This document shows positions 7,743-16,476 of a stretch of 64,000 bases of DNA, one piece after another. Numbering within the stretch: position 1 is the stretch's first letter; the number at the start of each line of letters is the position of its first letter. The notes beneath the pieces are model-generated. The model saw only the letters and a list, made by a program, of their open reading frames with translations. It did no database searches and was not told where the DNA came from. The position numbers were made by a program, and so were the translations under genes. The DNA is from Amycolatopsis sp. WQ 127309 (lineage in GTDB: Bacteria; Actinomycetota; Actinomycetes; Mycobacteriales; Pseudonocardiaceae): contig NZ_CP095481.1 in the NCBI RefSeq assembly GCF_023023025.1, positions 1,798,001-1,862,000 on the forward strand. The letters are read 5' to 3'.

Positions 7743-8623
7743 GGAACGAGTTCCGGCGCATCGCCGACGAGATCCCGGGCGGCACCTGGCTGGACGACCT
7801 GGCGCGCGCGTCGGCGATGGCCGCGAACGCCAAGTTCGAGCGGACGTCCCGCTCGCCGCTGCTGCACGTGTCCGTGATCGGCGAGCAGCACATCGACGCC
7901 TACACCTTCTCCGACATCAGCCGGGCGCTGCAGGACGCGACGGCCAAGATCGGGCACATCATCCGGAACCCCTCGGGCGAGGTCACCATCGTCCAGCAGG
8001 CCGACCGGGACAAGGCGCCGCTGATCCAGCGCGGCCAGGCCGGCAACGCGATCTTCTTCGGCTTCCCGGAGCTCGACGTCGCCGACGACGCGCTGATCGT
8101 GGACGGCATCGAGACGCTGTCCGAGCGGGCCGTGAAGGAGCTGTGCGACTTCCTGCCGGCCAACGGCTCGGACGACGGCGCGCTCGACGCCGTGCTGCTG
8201 CAGCGCGACACCGTCCGCAACGCCGTGAGCGACATCGTCAACGCCGTCGCCAAGAACGCCGGCATCGGGATGGCGCTGACGCCGACCGCCGGCGAGCAGG
8301 TCACCCGCAGCATGACGACCGAGCAGGCGCGGATCCTGCAGGGCAGCCTCCGGGAGTCCCGCGAGGCGGTCGGCTACGAGACGGTGCGCGGGCGGCTCGA
8401 CGGCGTCCGCACCCGGCGGCGGATCTTCTACCTCGACCGCGAGTCGGGCGGGACCATCCAGGGCGCCGTGGCCGAGGACCTGCTCGACGAGATCAAGGAG
8501 AACCTCGACCACCCGGTGACCGCCCGGCTGCGGGTCGTGCGCACGACCACGATCGACGGCCGCCGCGGCCGGCCGGTGTTCGAGCTCCTCGAGATCACTC
8601 CCGAAGTGAGTCTTTTCGACTGA
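7739..8623 (+). CDS. Uncharacterised protein, partner of the NTase-like gene
   Basis: I do not recognise the 294-residue family. The N-terminal half is mixed alpha/beta without a clear motif. The middle (about 135-215) looks helical. The C-terminal 80 residues (from GRLDGVRTRRRIFYLD to the end) alternate hydrophobic and charged residues like a small beta barrel, as in OB-type folds. There is no signal peptide or membrane segment. The GTG start overlaps the upstream stop by 4 nt, so the protein is translationally coupled to the NTase-like partner. It is followed by a possible terminator at 8676-8728 and a 304-bp gap. Confidence 0.6.
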   Translation: MRNEFRRIADEIPGGTWLDDLARASAMAANAKFERTSRSPLLHVSVIGEQHIDAYTFSDISRALQDATAKIGHIIRNPSGEVTIVQQADRDKAPLIQRGQAGNAIFFGFPELDVADDALIVDGIETLSERAVKELCDFLPANGSDDGALDAVLLQRDTVRNAVSDIVNAVAKNAGIGMALTPTAGEQVTRSMTTEQARILQGSLRESREAVGYETVRGRLDGVRTRRRIFYLDRESGGTIQGAVAEDLLDEIKENLDHPVTARLRVVRTTTIDGRRGRPVFELLEITPEVSLFD

Positions 8624-8927
8624 GAAGTCCGATATCCGGCCTGCACTCCGCGACCGACCCGCCACTCGTCGTAGGCCTCACGGCGGTGCCGGGATGTTCG
8701 TGCCGAATTTACGATACCGGCCGTGAGGTCGCGGAAGACCGCATCGGACAGTGGGAACTCCGATATTCTTCCCATTGATCACCGGGCCACACCCTGCGCG
8801 CGAGGTCAGGAAATACCGATACCCGGCGCAAAATGGTGGGACAATGACTTTTTCCAGAATGTAACAATTTCGTTCTGGGCCACACTTATGGGTTAACGTC
8901 GTCGCACTCCCATCCGAAGGGGCAGGC
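8624..8927. other. 304-bp intergenic region with hairpins and AT-richer promoter zone
   Basis: No gene was seen. A 9-bp inverted repeat (8676-8684 with 8720-8728) may end the upstream operon. From about 8820 the DNA becomes AT-richer and has a 6-bp inverted repeat, CCAGAA/TTCTGG (8854-8878). The promoter of the MmpS-like gene probably lies between 8840 and 8910. Confidence 0.45.
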
Positions 8928-9596
8928 ATGATGACCGACCCGCAGTACCCGCCGACCACCGCGCGCCACGGCAGCAGGCCGGCGCCGCCGGTGACGGCCA
9001 CTGAGCGTCGTCAAGCGAATGCGAAACCCGCCCGGAACATCCTGGCGATCGTCGGCCTGCTCCTCGGGATCGCGGCCCTGGCCGTCGCTTTCGTCCCGGA
9101 CATCGGGTTCGTCGCGTGGCCCCTGGGCGCGATCGGGCTGGTCCTGGGCGTCCTCGGGGTGGTCCAGGTCAAGAAGGGCACCGTGGGCGGCCGCGGGCTG
9201 GCGATCACCGCCGTCGTCGTCTCCGTCGTGGCGCTGCTCTCGACCGGCGGGATGCTGGTCTACTCGACCTTCCTCGGCGGCGGCAGCTCCGGGCTGCACA
9301 TGCCCGCGGCGGCCGGCGACAAGCACGCCGTGGTCTTCCAGGTGACCTCCGCCGGCGGCGCGACCGTGCGCTACGGCAGCCTCAGCGACCAGCGCACCGA
9401 AACCGCGCCCGCGAGCACCGACGCGTGGCAGGGCCAGGCTTCGTACAACAATGGTTCCTATCTTTTGACGCTCACCGCGGACACGCGCAATTCGAATTCA
9501 TACAACGATATCGCGTGCGCCATTCTCGTCGACGGCAAGAAGGTCGCGGAGAACAGCGGGACGAGCATCGCGCTCTGCACGGCCAACGTGGGCTGA
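8928..9596 (+). CDS. DUF4190 membrane protein with MmpS-like C-terminal domain
   Basis: The 222-residue protein has a Pro-rich cytoplasmic N-terminus, then two or three membrane helices (about 37-110) of DUF4190 type. An extracytoplasmic domain (about 125-222) carries MmpS-like features: VVFQVTSAGGATVRYGS, a central Trp, and the end pair of cysteines in CAILVDGKKVAE and ALCTANVG that could form a disulfide. MmpS proteins assist MmpL exporters, but no mmpL gene is nearby. Two ATG codons (8928, 8931) are possible starts. Confidence 0.7.
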   Translation: MMTDPQYPPTTARHGSRPAPPVTATERRQANAKPARNILAIVGLLLGIAALAVAFVPDIGFVAWPLGAIGLVLGVLGVVQVKKGTVGGRGLAITAVVVSVVALLSTGGMLVYSTFLGGGSSGLHMPAAAGDKHAVVFQVTSAGGATVRYGSLSDQRTETAPASTDAWQGQASYNNGSYLLTLTADTRNSNSYNDIACAILVDGKKVAENSGTSIALCTANVG

Positions 9597-9678
9597 TCGG
9601 CGGCACCCGCCTGGCGACCGGCCGGCCTACCCCCATCTCGGCCGGCCGGGCCGCCACGAGCCGCTCCTGGCGGCTCCC

Positions 9679-9706
9679 GGCCCCGCTGGGTTTCCCTCGC
9701 GGGGCC
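9679..9706. terminator. Terminator-like hairpin between convergent genes
   Basis: A perfect 8-bp stem GGCCCCGC/GCGGGGCC (9679-9686 with 9699-9706) with a 12-nt loop lies between the MmpS-like gene and the convergent AfsR-type gene. Confidence 0.55.
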
Positions 9707-9853
9707 TGGCACCGGCTTCAAAGCCTGCCCCTCCCCAGGGCTCCACCGGCACCGCCGAACCTACGCGGACGGCGGAGGCGGGCACTAAGAATCCACTAAG
9801 GATTCCCCGGTCACCGGGCGGCCGTGACCCGTTCGCAACCGCCGGCCGAATCG

Positions 9854-12607
9854 TCACTGCAGTTCAGCGAGTTCGGCGCGGACTTCGCCGACGAGCTTCG
9901 GGTGGACGCGTTCGTAAATGCGCACGGACATCGCGAGCTGCTCACGGGCGCCGGCCGGATCGCCTTTCGCCCGCAGGACCCGGCCCAAGGTCAGCCGCAA
10001 CGCGCCTTCGCGCGCGACGAACTCCCGGCTGATCGCGAGGTCGATCGCCTCGCGGACGTAGCGCTCGGCCGCCGGCCGATCTCCGGCCCGCAGGCTCAGC
10101 GCGGCCAGGTCGTCCAGCGAGCGGACGACCCGGTCGTCGTCGCCCAGCTCGCGGTCGATCCGCAGCGCGGCGAGCTGGTGGGCGATCGCGTCGGGGACAC
10201 GGCCCGCGCGCTGCTCCGCCGCCGCGCAGCTGCTGAGCGCCTGCCCGAGCAGCACGGCGTCGCCGTCGGCCGCCGCGATGACCGTGCGCAGCCGCTCGAC
10301 GGCCCGCTCGTGCTCGCCGAGCCGGCTCAGCGCGCGGCCGAGCTGCAGGTCGGCCGCGGTGGCGAGCCGGTCGTCGGCGAGCCCGGCGGCCAGCTCCCGC
10401 GCCCGCTCGGCGTCGGCGAGCCCGGCGCCCGGCAGCTCGAAGGTCAGCGCGATCTCGCACCGGGTGAGCCGCAGCCAGCACTGCCCGGCGACGTCCCCCG
10501 CGGCTTCGGCGGCGGCGACGCCGAGGTCGGCCATCCGCGTCCACTCGTCGAGCAGCGGGCACGCGACGCGGTAGGTGTGCGCGAGCAGGGCCAGCCGCCA
10601 GACGTCGTCGTAGCGGCCCGCGGCGTACGCGGCGTCGAGCACCGCCAGCAGGTTCGGCCACTCGGCTCCGAACCAGTCCTGCGCCTCGGCGAAGCCCGGC
10701 AGCGGCGGCATCACGTCTTCGGCGAGCACGCCGGCGAAGTCGAGCGGATCGACGACGCGGGCGAGCCGGCGCCGCGCCCGGTCGGCCACCGCCTGGTAGT
10801 AGCGGACCGTCCAGCCGAGCGTCTCGTCGCGCTCCTTCTCGGCGAGCTCCTGCTCCGCCAGCTCGCGCAGGTAGAGCCAGACGAGGTCGTGCGGGGCGAA
10901 GACGTCGCGGGCGGTCTCTTCGATGAGGTTGTGCGCGGCCAGCGCCCGCAGCCGGCGGCGGGCCTCGGCCACCGGGATCTGCGCGACGGCGGCCATCAGG
11001 TGCGGCCCGACCATCACCCCGGGCACCCCGCCCAGCTGCAGGAACGTCTCGGCGATCTCGCCGGGCAGGCCGCGGAAGGAGACGTCGAAGGCCGCGCGCA
11101 CCCCGTCTTCAGCGCCGTCGACCTGCAGCCCGGCCAGCCGCGTGCGCTCGTTGCCGAGCTCGTCGACGAGCTCCGCCGCGGTGCGCTGCGGGCTCGCCGA
11201 CAGCCGGGCGCCGGCGATGCGCAGCGCGAGCGGGAGGTAACCGCAGAGCCGCGCGAGCGTGTGGTTGTGCTCGGCCGGGCCGGCCAGCTCCTCGATCAGC
11301 CGGACGGCGTCGCCGGGGGCGAGCGTGCCGAGCACGCGCTGCTTGGCCGCGTTCGACACGGCGAGCCCGTCGAGGCGCGACCGGCTCGTCACCACGGTCA
11401 TCGTGCGCGCGCTCGGCGGCAGCAGCGGGCGCACCTGCTCGGCGGTGCGGGCGTCGTCGAGCAGCACGAGCATCCGGCGCCCGGCGATCAGCGACCGGTA
11501 CAGCGCGACGCGTTCGTGCAGCAGCTCCGGGACCTGCGCGGTTTCGACGCCCAAGCCGAGCAGGAACTGCGTCAGCAGCTCGGCGGGCTCCAGCGGCGGG
11601 TGGTGCGGGTCGAAGCCGCGCAGCGAGGCGAACAGGACGCCGTCCGGGAACCGCGCCGCGACGCGGTGGGCCCACCAGACGACCAGCGTGCTCTTGCCGA
11701 CGCCGGCGGTCCCGGTGACCACGGCGATCGTGGTCTCCCCGGCCTCGACGCGGGTGACCAGCGCGTCGAGCCAGTCGAGTTCGCCGGCCCGCCCGGCCAG
11801 GCTCGGCACCGCGGCGGGCAGCTGGGAAATCGCCTTCGCGGGCGCTTCGGCCGGTGCCGGGAGGTCGTCGTTGAGCACGCGCTCGTGGAGCCAGCGCAGC
11901 TCGGCGCCGGGTTCGACGCCCAGGGTGCCGACGGTGGCGCGGGAGACGGTCCGGTACAGCTCGAGCGCGTCCCCGCGGCGCCCGGCGTGGTAGAGCGCCC
12001 GCATCAGCTGCCCCGCGGTCCGCTCCTCCAGGGGATCGGCGAGCGGGCTCAGTTCGACGATCAGCTCGGCGTGCCGGCCCAGGTTCAGGTCCGCGTCGAC
12101 GCGGGCGCCGTGCACGGCCCGGCGCAACTCCGCCAGCTCGGGCGCCCGCACCGACTCGGGCACCCCGCCGAGCACCGGCCCCTGCCACAGCGCGAGCGCC
12201 TCGGCCAGCAGCGCGGCCGCCGTTTCGGGGTTCGCCACGGACGCCCGGTCCAGCAGCGTGCGCGCCCGGTGGGCGTCGATCTGCCCGGGCTCGGCCACCA
12301 GCCGGTAGCCGGGCGGGGTGGTGAGGATGGCGGCGTCGCTCTCGATGTCCCGCAGGACGCGCCGCAGGTGGGAGACGTTGCCGTGGATGATGGTCCGGGC
12401 CGTCGCGGGCGGGTCGTGGCCCCAGAGCGCGTCGATGATGTCGTCGAGCGCGACGACCTTGCCGGGCTGGAGGGCCAGCAGCGCGAGCAGCCCGCGGACG
12501 CCGGGGCCGCCGATGGGCACCGGGACGTCGCCGGCGAAGAGCTGGACGGGCCCGAGCAGCTGGAAGCGGGTTTCGGCCACGCTCGCGCCCACCTCCCCGG
12601 GGATCAC
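9854..12607 (-). CDS. AfsR/SARP-family transcriptional regulator with NB-ARC and TPR domains
   Basis: The protein has 917 residues. An OmpR-type winged helix (about 13-103) begins with the typical FQLLGPVQLFAGDVPVPIGG. It is followed by a bacterial transcriptional activation domain (about 110-245), an NB-ARC/AAA ATPase with P-loop VTGTAGVGKSTL (about 297-308) and Walker B LVLLDDA, and a C-terminal TPR-like helical region. This is the layout of AfsR, a global activator of secondary metabolism and phosphate/stress responses. No biosynthetic cluster is adjacent, so the targets are probably elsewhere. It is transcribed alone, with 484 bp between it and ectD. Confidence 0.9.
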   Translation of the reverse strand: MIPGEVGASVAETRFQLLGPVQLFAGDVPVPIGGPGVRGLLALLALQPGKVVALDDIIDALWGHDPPATARTIIHGNVSHLRRVLRDIESDAAILTTPPGYRLVAEPGQIDAHRARTLLDRASVANPETAAALLAEALALWQGPVLGGVPESVRAPELAELRRAVHGARVDADLNLGRHAELIVELSPLADPLEERTAGQLMRALYHAGRRGDALELYRTVSRATVGTLGVEPGAELRWLHERVLNDDLPAPAEAPAKAISQLPAAVPSLAGRAGELDWLDALVTRVEAGETTIAVVTGTAGVGKSTLVVWWAHRVAARFPDGVLFASLRGFDPHHPPLEPAELLTQFLLGLGVETAQVPELLHERVALYRSLIAGRRMLVLLDDARTAEQVRPLLPPSARTMTVVTSRSRLDGLAVSNAAKQRVLGTLAPGDAVRLIEELAGPAEHNHTLARLCGYLPLALRIAGARLSASPQRTAAELVDELGNERTRLAGLQVDGAEDGVRAAFDVSFRGLPGEIAETFLQLGGVPGVMVGPHLMAAVAQIPVAEARRRLRALAAHNLIEETARDVFAPHDLVWLYLRELAEQELAEKERDETLGWTVRYYQAVADRARRRLARVVDPLDFAGVLAEDVMPPLPGFAEAQDWFGAEWPNLLAVLDAAYAAGRYDDVWRLALLAHTYRVACPLLDEWTRMADLGVAAAEAAGDVAGQCWLRLTRCEIALTFELPGAGLADAERARELAAGLADDRLATAADLQLGRALSRLGEHERAVERLRTVIAAADGDAVLLGQALSSCAAAEQRAGRVPDAIAHQLAALRIDRELGDDDRVVRSLDDLAALSLRAGDRPAAERYVREAIDLAISREFVAREGALRLTLGRVLRAKGDPAGAREQLAMSVRIYERVHPKLVGEVRAELAELQ

Positions 12608-13047
12608 GGTTGTCCGACGTCTCCCTCGTCGGAAAATTCAACTTACCGTGACGGCAGGCGGACCTGTACCACCCAGTCGGGACGGCCACAGGCCGGTCAC
12701 CAGGAACTTCGTCACTCTGCGGATTCCGCTGCCGGGGCGCGACGGGCCTGCGGCTTCCGCCGGACATGACACGACCCCGCACCATCGGTCCCGATCCGCT
12801 GGTGCGGGGTCGTGAATGGAACTCCGGCCGGGCCGCCAGGGGGCGCGGTCCGCCCGTCGTCGCCGTGAGCGACCGGGTGGGGTCTGCTCACCCCGAGCGA
12901 AGCACCCGCCGGTCGTCCGCGAAGACGGTTCTCGCGCGGGCCACACGCCCTCGCGGTGGCGACACGGTAACAAAGCGCACCGGATCAGTCACCGCCGGGC
13001 TGACGCGAATTCGTCCCGACGGGCCCGAAAAGCCGACAGATACGCCA
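12608..13047. other. Gene-free region with a very strong isolated hairpin
   Basis: No supportable gene, tRNA or known RNA was seen. A perfect 15-bp inverted repeat (12770-12784 with 12800-12814, 15-nt loop) sits 163 bp upstream of the AfsR-type start. It is well separated from the ectoine terminator at 13048. The AfsR promoter should lie between 12608 and 12769. Confidence 0.5.
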
Positions 13048-13081
13048 AAAGCGGCCGACACGCGTGCGTGTCGGCCGCTTT
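13048..13081 (-). terminator. Intrinsic terminator of the ect operon
   Basis: A perfect 14-bp stem (13048-13061 with 13068-13081) and 6-nt loop lie 10 bp after the ectD stop. On the minus strand the stem is followed by TTTT, so it looks like a true intrinsic terminator. Confidence 0.85.
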
Positions 13082-13091
13082 CGGGTGCGCG

Positions 13092-13994
13092 TCAGCGCGA
13101 GATCGGCGTCGTGTCGCGGCCGGCGATGAACGACGGGCGCGGCCGGCTCGCGGCGTACGGCTCGGTCAAGGCGTTCTCCACGCTGTTGAACACCAGGAAG
13201 ATGTTCGAGCGCGGGTACGGCGTGATGTTGTTCCCCGAGCCGTGCATGAGGTTCGCGTCGAACCACAGGGCCGACCCGGCCTGCCCGGTGAACTGCTCGA
13301 TGCCGTGCTCGGCCGCCATCCTGGTGATGTCGTCCTCGGTCGGCACGCCCACCCGCTGGTCCTTGAGCGAGGCCTTGTGGTTCTCGGCCGGCGTCTCACC
13401 GGCGCACTGGACGAACGTCCGGTGCGAGCCCGGCATGATCATCAGGCCGCCGTTGAACGGGTAGTTGTCGGTCAGCGCGATGGAGCAGCTGACCGCGCGC
13501 GGGGCCGGCATGCCGTCCTCCGCGTGCCAGGTTTCGAAGTCCGAGTGCCAGTAGAACCCGGTGCCCTTGAACCCGGGCATGTAGTTCACCCGGCTCTGGT
13601 GCAGGTAGACGTCGGAGCCGAGCAGCTGCCGCGCCCGGTCCAGCACGCGCGGGTCGCGCACCAGCTCGCGGATCAGGTCCGAGATCACGTGGACGTCGAA
13701 GATCGACCGGACCTCGCCGGTCCGCGCCTCCGTGATCACGCGCTCGTCCTGCGCCGGCTCCCGGTTCGAGGACAGCCGCACCAGCTCCTGCCAGTACGTC
13801 TGGACCTCGCCGACCGAGAGCAGGTCGTCGTCCACCGTGTAGCCGCGGGCCTCGTGGTTCGCCAGGGTCGCGGCGTCGATCGGACCATCGGCTTCGGTAC
13901 CCCACACGGCAGGGTGCACGCGCGGAAGGTGCTCCGGCGCACCGGTGATCCGGGTCGGGTAACCGTCGTCGACCCGGGTGTCCATCAGCGTCAC
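13092..13994 (-). CDS. ectD: Ectoine 5-hydroxylase
   Basis: This Fe(II)/2-oxoglutarate dioxygenase converts ectoine to 5-hydroxyectoine in the cytosol. The 300-residue protein contains the EctD signature FYWHSDFETWHAEDG. The 2-His-1-carboxylate iron ligands are seen as His150, Asp152 and His251 (in ANLMHGSGNN). Length and ends match EctD. It is the last gene of ectABCD, 34 bp after ectC, and is followed by a strong terminator. The host should therefore make hydroxyectoine as a heat/osmotic protectant. Confidence 0.97.
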   Translation of the reverse strand: MTLMDTRVDDGYPTRITGAPEHLPRVHPAVWGTEADGPIDAATLANHEARGYTVDDDLLSVGEVQTYWQELVRLSSNREPAQDERVITEARTGEVRSIFDVHVISDLIRELVRDPRVLDRARQLLGSDVYLHQSRVNYMPGFKGTGFYWHSDFETWHAEDGMPAPRAVSCSIALTDNYPFNGGLMIMPGSHRTFVQCAGETPAENHKASLKDQRVGVPTEDDITRMAAEHGIEQFTGQAGSALWFDANLMHGSGNNITPYPRSNIFLVFNSVENALTEPYAASRPRPSFIAGRDTTPISR

Positions 13995-14028
13995 GGGCTT
14001 CGCCTCCTGTGTTGCCGCTCCGGTTCTC

Positions 14029-14421
14029 TTACGCGTCCTCGGTGATCAGCGGGTACACGCCGTTCTCGTCGTGCACCTCGCGGCCGGTCACCGGGGGGTT
14101 GAACACGCACACGCACTTGATCTCGGTCCGCGGCCGGACCTGGTGCTTGTCGTGGTCGTTGAGCAGGTACAGCGTGCCGGGCTTGAGCTCGTGCACCTTG
14201 CCGGTGGCGAGGTCCTCGACCTCACCCTCGCCCGAGGTGATGAACACGGCCTCGATGTGGTTCGCGTACCAGAAGTCGTTGACGGTCCCGGCGTAGAGCG
14301 TGGTCTCGTGCACCGAGAAACCGACGCCCTCCTTCGCCAGGATGATGCGCTTGCTGCGCCAGTTGGGGGTCTTGATGTCGGCGTCGGTGTCGGTCACCTC
14401 GTCGAGCGTGCGAACGAGCAC
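14029..14421 (-). CDS. ectC: Ectoine synthase
   Basis: This 130-residue cupin cyclises N-gamma-acetyl-diaminobutyrate to ectoine. It begins VRTLDEV and has the conserved [20 protein letters not shown] core with the metal/substrate pocket and the DHDKHQVR segment near the end. The GTG at 14421 is chosen because GAGGAG lies 6 nt upstream and it gives the normal EctC length. The frame remains open far upstream only because it shadows ectB. The gene is 11 bp after ectB. Confidence 0.97.
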   Translation of the reverse strand: MLVRTLDEVTDTDADIKTPNWRSKRIILAKEGVGFSVHETTLYAGTVNDFWYANHIEAVFITSGEGEVEDLATGKVHELKPGTLYLLNDHDKHQVRPRTEIKCVCVFNPPVTGREVHDENGVYPLITEDA

Positions 14422-14432
14422 GTCGTACTCCT

Positions 14433-15686
14433 CTACTTGGTCAGGACGGCCTTGACGGACTCGTCGATGATGGACAGACCCTGCGTCAGCTCGTCGTCGG
14501 TCAGGGTCAGGGGCGGCAGCAGCTTCATGACTTCGCCGTCCGGACCGGACGTCTCCATGAGCATGCCGCGGGCGAAGGCCTCGGCGCAGACGCGCCCGGC
14601 CAGGTCGCCGTTCTCGAACTCGAGCCCGCGCGCGAGACCCCGGCCCTTGGCGAACAGCTTCGCCTCCGGGTAGGCCTCGACGAGCCCGGAGAACGCACTG
14701 GCGATGCGCTCCCCGTTGGCCTTGGTCGACTTCTCCAGCTCGTCGTCGCGCCAGTAGGTGTCGATCGCCGCGGTGGCGGTGATGAACGCCGGGCTGATGC
14801 CGCGGAAGGTGCCGTTGTGCTCGCCGGGCTCCCAGACGTCGAGCTCCGGCTTGATCAGCGTCAGCGCCATCGGCAGGCCGTAGCCGCTGATGGACTTCGA
14901 CAGGCAGACGATGTCCGGCGAGATCCCGGCGTCCTCGAAGCTGAAGAACGGGCCGGTGCGGCCGCAGCCCATCTGGACGTCGTCGAGGATCAGCAGGATG
15001 TTGTGGCGCTTGCAGAGGTCGTCGAGACCCTTCAGCCACTCCAGGCGCGCGGCGTTGATGCCGCCTTCGCCCTGGACGCCCTCGACGATCACCGCGGCCG
15101 GCTCGTTGAGCCCGCTGCCGGAGTCTTCGAGCAGCTTTTCGAAGTACAGGAAGTCCGGCATCGCGCCGTCGAAGTACCGGTCGTACGGCATCGGCGTGGC
15201 GTGCACCAGCGGGATGCCCGCGGCGCCGCGCTTCATCGAGTTGCCGGTGACCGACAGCGCGCCGAGCGTCATGCCGTGGAAGGCGTTGGTGAAGTTGATG
15301 ACCGACTCCTTGCCGGTCACCTTCCGCGCGAGCTTCAGCGCGGCTTCGACGGCGTTCGCGCCACCCGGACCCGGGAACACGACCTTGTAGTTCAGGTTGC
15401 GCGGGTCGAGGATCCGGTCGCGGAAGGTCTGCAGGAAGTCGCGCTTGGCCACGGTGTACATGTCCAGCGCGTGCGTGACGCCGTCACGCTGGATGTAGTC
15501 GATCAGGGCCTGCTTCAGCACCGGGTTGTTGTGCCCGTAGTTGAGCGCGCCGGCCCCGGCGAAGAAGTCCAGATACGGCTTGCCGCTCTCGTCGTGGAGC
15601 CAGCTCCCCTGCGCGCGGTCGAACACGACGGGCCAGCCACGGCTGTAGCTGCGTACTTCGGATTCGAGCTCTTCGAAGATGCTCAT
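14433..15686 (-). CDS. ectB: Diaminobutyrate-2-oxoglutarate transaminase
   Basis: The PLP enzyme forms L-2,4-diaminobutyrate from aspartate semialdehyde using glutamate, the first ectoine step. It is 417 residues, normal for EctB. It has [20 protein letters not shown] for cofactor phosphate binding, [15 protein letters not shown] with the pyridine-contacting Asp, and CLSKSISG with the Schiff-base lysine at 264. It is 15 bp downstream of ectA in the ectABCD operon. Confidence 0.97.
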   Translation of the reverse strand: MSIFEELESEVRSYSRGWPVVFDRAQGSWLHDESGKPYLDFFAGAGALNYGHNNPVLKQALIDYIQRDGVTHALDMYTVAKRDFLQTFRDRILDPRNLNYKVVFPGPGGANAVEAALKLARKVTGKESVINFTNAFHGMTLGALSVTGNSMKRGAAGIPLVHATPMPYDRYFDGAMPDFLYFEKLLEDSGSGLNEPAAVIVEGVQGEGGINAARLEWLKGLDDLCKRHNILLILDDVQMGCGRTGPFFSFEDAGISPDIVCLSKSISGYGLPMALTLIKPELDVWEPGEHNGTFRGISPAFITATAAIDTYWRDDELEKSTKANGERIASAFSGLVEAYPEAKLFAKGRGLARGLEFENGDLAGRVCAEAFARGMLMETSGPDGEVMKLLPPLTLTDDELTQGLSIIDESVKAVLTK

Positions 15687-15701
15687 GACGTTTCTTTTCT
15701 C

Positions 15702-16211
15702 CTACTCGCCCGGATCTGTGCGTACCGATAGCGGACCGATGCGGTAAAGCTCTTCGGCCAGGTGCCCGGCTTCGGGGAATTCGTCCCCGCCGAACAGCAC
15801 GCTGGTTTCCACCGCGGTGTTCCAGCGCTTCGCGAACGACGTGAACAACCCGATGGACGCTTCGTTGTCCGGGGTGATGGTGGTCTCGAGGTAGCGCACC
15901 CCCGCGCCGACCAAGCGCGTGTACAACGCGTCGAGCAGGGCCCCGGCCAGGCCCTTCCCTCGTTGCGACGCGTCGACCGCGACCTGCCAGACGAGCGCGG
16001 CCCCGGGCTCGTCGGGCCGGCGGTAGGCGATCACGAACCCGACCGCCCTGCCGTCCTCGCGCGCGACCACCGATGTCTCGGCGAAATCGCGGCACCACAG
16101 CATGTATGCGTACGGCGAGTTGAGATCGAGCTTGGCGGAATCACGCGCGATTCGCCACAGCGCCGCGCCGTCCGCCTTGGTCGGCGATTCGATCAAGTGC
16201 GTTACGGACAT
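15702..16211 (-). CDS. ectA: L-2,4-diaminobutyrate acetyltransferase
   Basis: This GNAT-fold enzyme makes N-gamma-acetyl-diaminobutyrate for ectoine synthesis. The 169-residue protein carries the acetyl-CoA loop QRGKGLAGALLDAL (motif A), LETTITPDNEASIGLF, and the EctA-typical LNSPYAYMLWCRDF near the N-terminus. The ATG at 16211 gives the family length; the frame is open for 45 more codons upstream without support. It is the first gene of the operon, so osmotic control should act in 16212-16440. Confidence 0.96.
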   Translation of the reverse strand: MSVTHLIESPTKADGAALWRIARDSAKLDLNSPYAYMLWCRDFAETSVVAREDGRAVGFVIAYRRPDEPGAALVWQVAVDASQRGKGLAGALLDALYTRLVGAGVRYLETTITPDNEASIGLFTSFAKRWNTAVETSVLFGGDEFPEAGHLAEELYRIGPLSVRTDPGE

Positions 16212-16444
16212 ACTCAGGAAACGTAACAGAGAATTTTCCGGCCGCCAGCGACGCAGCTCACGCACCCCGCGATGACCTGGGGCGACGTGGAGTACCCGGT
16301 GAGGAGGCCCACAAACGTGTTTGGCGAGAGAAGTTCCGGGGCACACGGCGGCTCAGGTCGCGTCCTCGTTGTCCGTGACCTACCCGCACCATGAACCCCC
16401 GGGCCGAAGATCGCAAGGCGCCGGGCCGAATCCCCGCGGGTGAC
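16212..16444 (-). promoter_or_regulatory. Probable promoter region of ectABCD
   Basis: This 233-bp gap between ectA and the patatin terminator must hold the ect promoter. TTACGT, about 12-17 nt before the ATG on the minus strand, is a possible -10. A small inverted repeat, CAAAC-GT-GTTTG, lies at 16312-16323. I could not assign a sigma factor or osmo-regulator site. Confidence 0.35.
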
Positions 16445-16476
16445 CTCGCGGCACTCTCACGTGAAAGTACCGCGAG
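16445..16476 (-). terminator. Near-perfect palindromic terminator after the patatin gene
   Basis: A 32-bp palindrome starts directly after the stop codon. It has 14 paired positions, two symmetric mismatches and no loop, with outer arms CTCGCGG/CCGCGAG and a central CACGTG. It shares the ACTxTC...GAAAGT style with the hairpin at 23021-23087. Confidence 0.6.

Noticed and set aside
9824..12769. 981-codon open frame on the + strand opposite the AfsR-type gene
   Set aside because: It is an antisense shadow produced by high GC codon bias. It has no domain, and the minus-strand protein is clearly AfsR-like.
12770..12814. tRNA gene
   Set aside because: It is a single long stem with no cloverleaf arms, no TTC-type T-loop and no anticodon arm.
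9854..16211. A secondary-metabolite cluster led by the AfsR-type regulator
   Set aside because: The only biosynthetic genes are ectABCD, a compatible-solute operon. No polyketide, peptide or tailoring enzymes are present.
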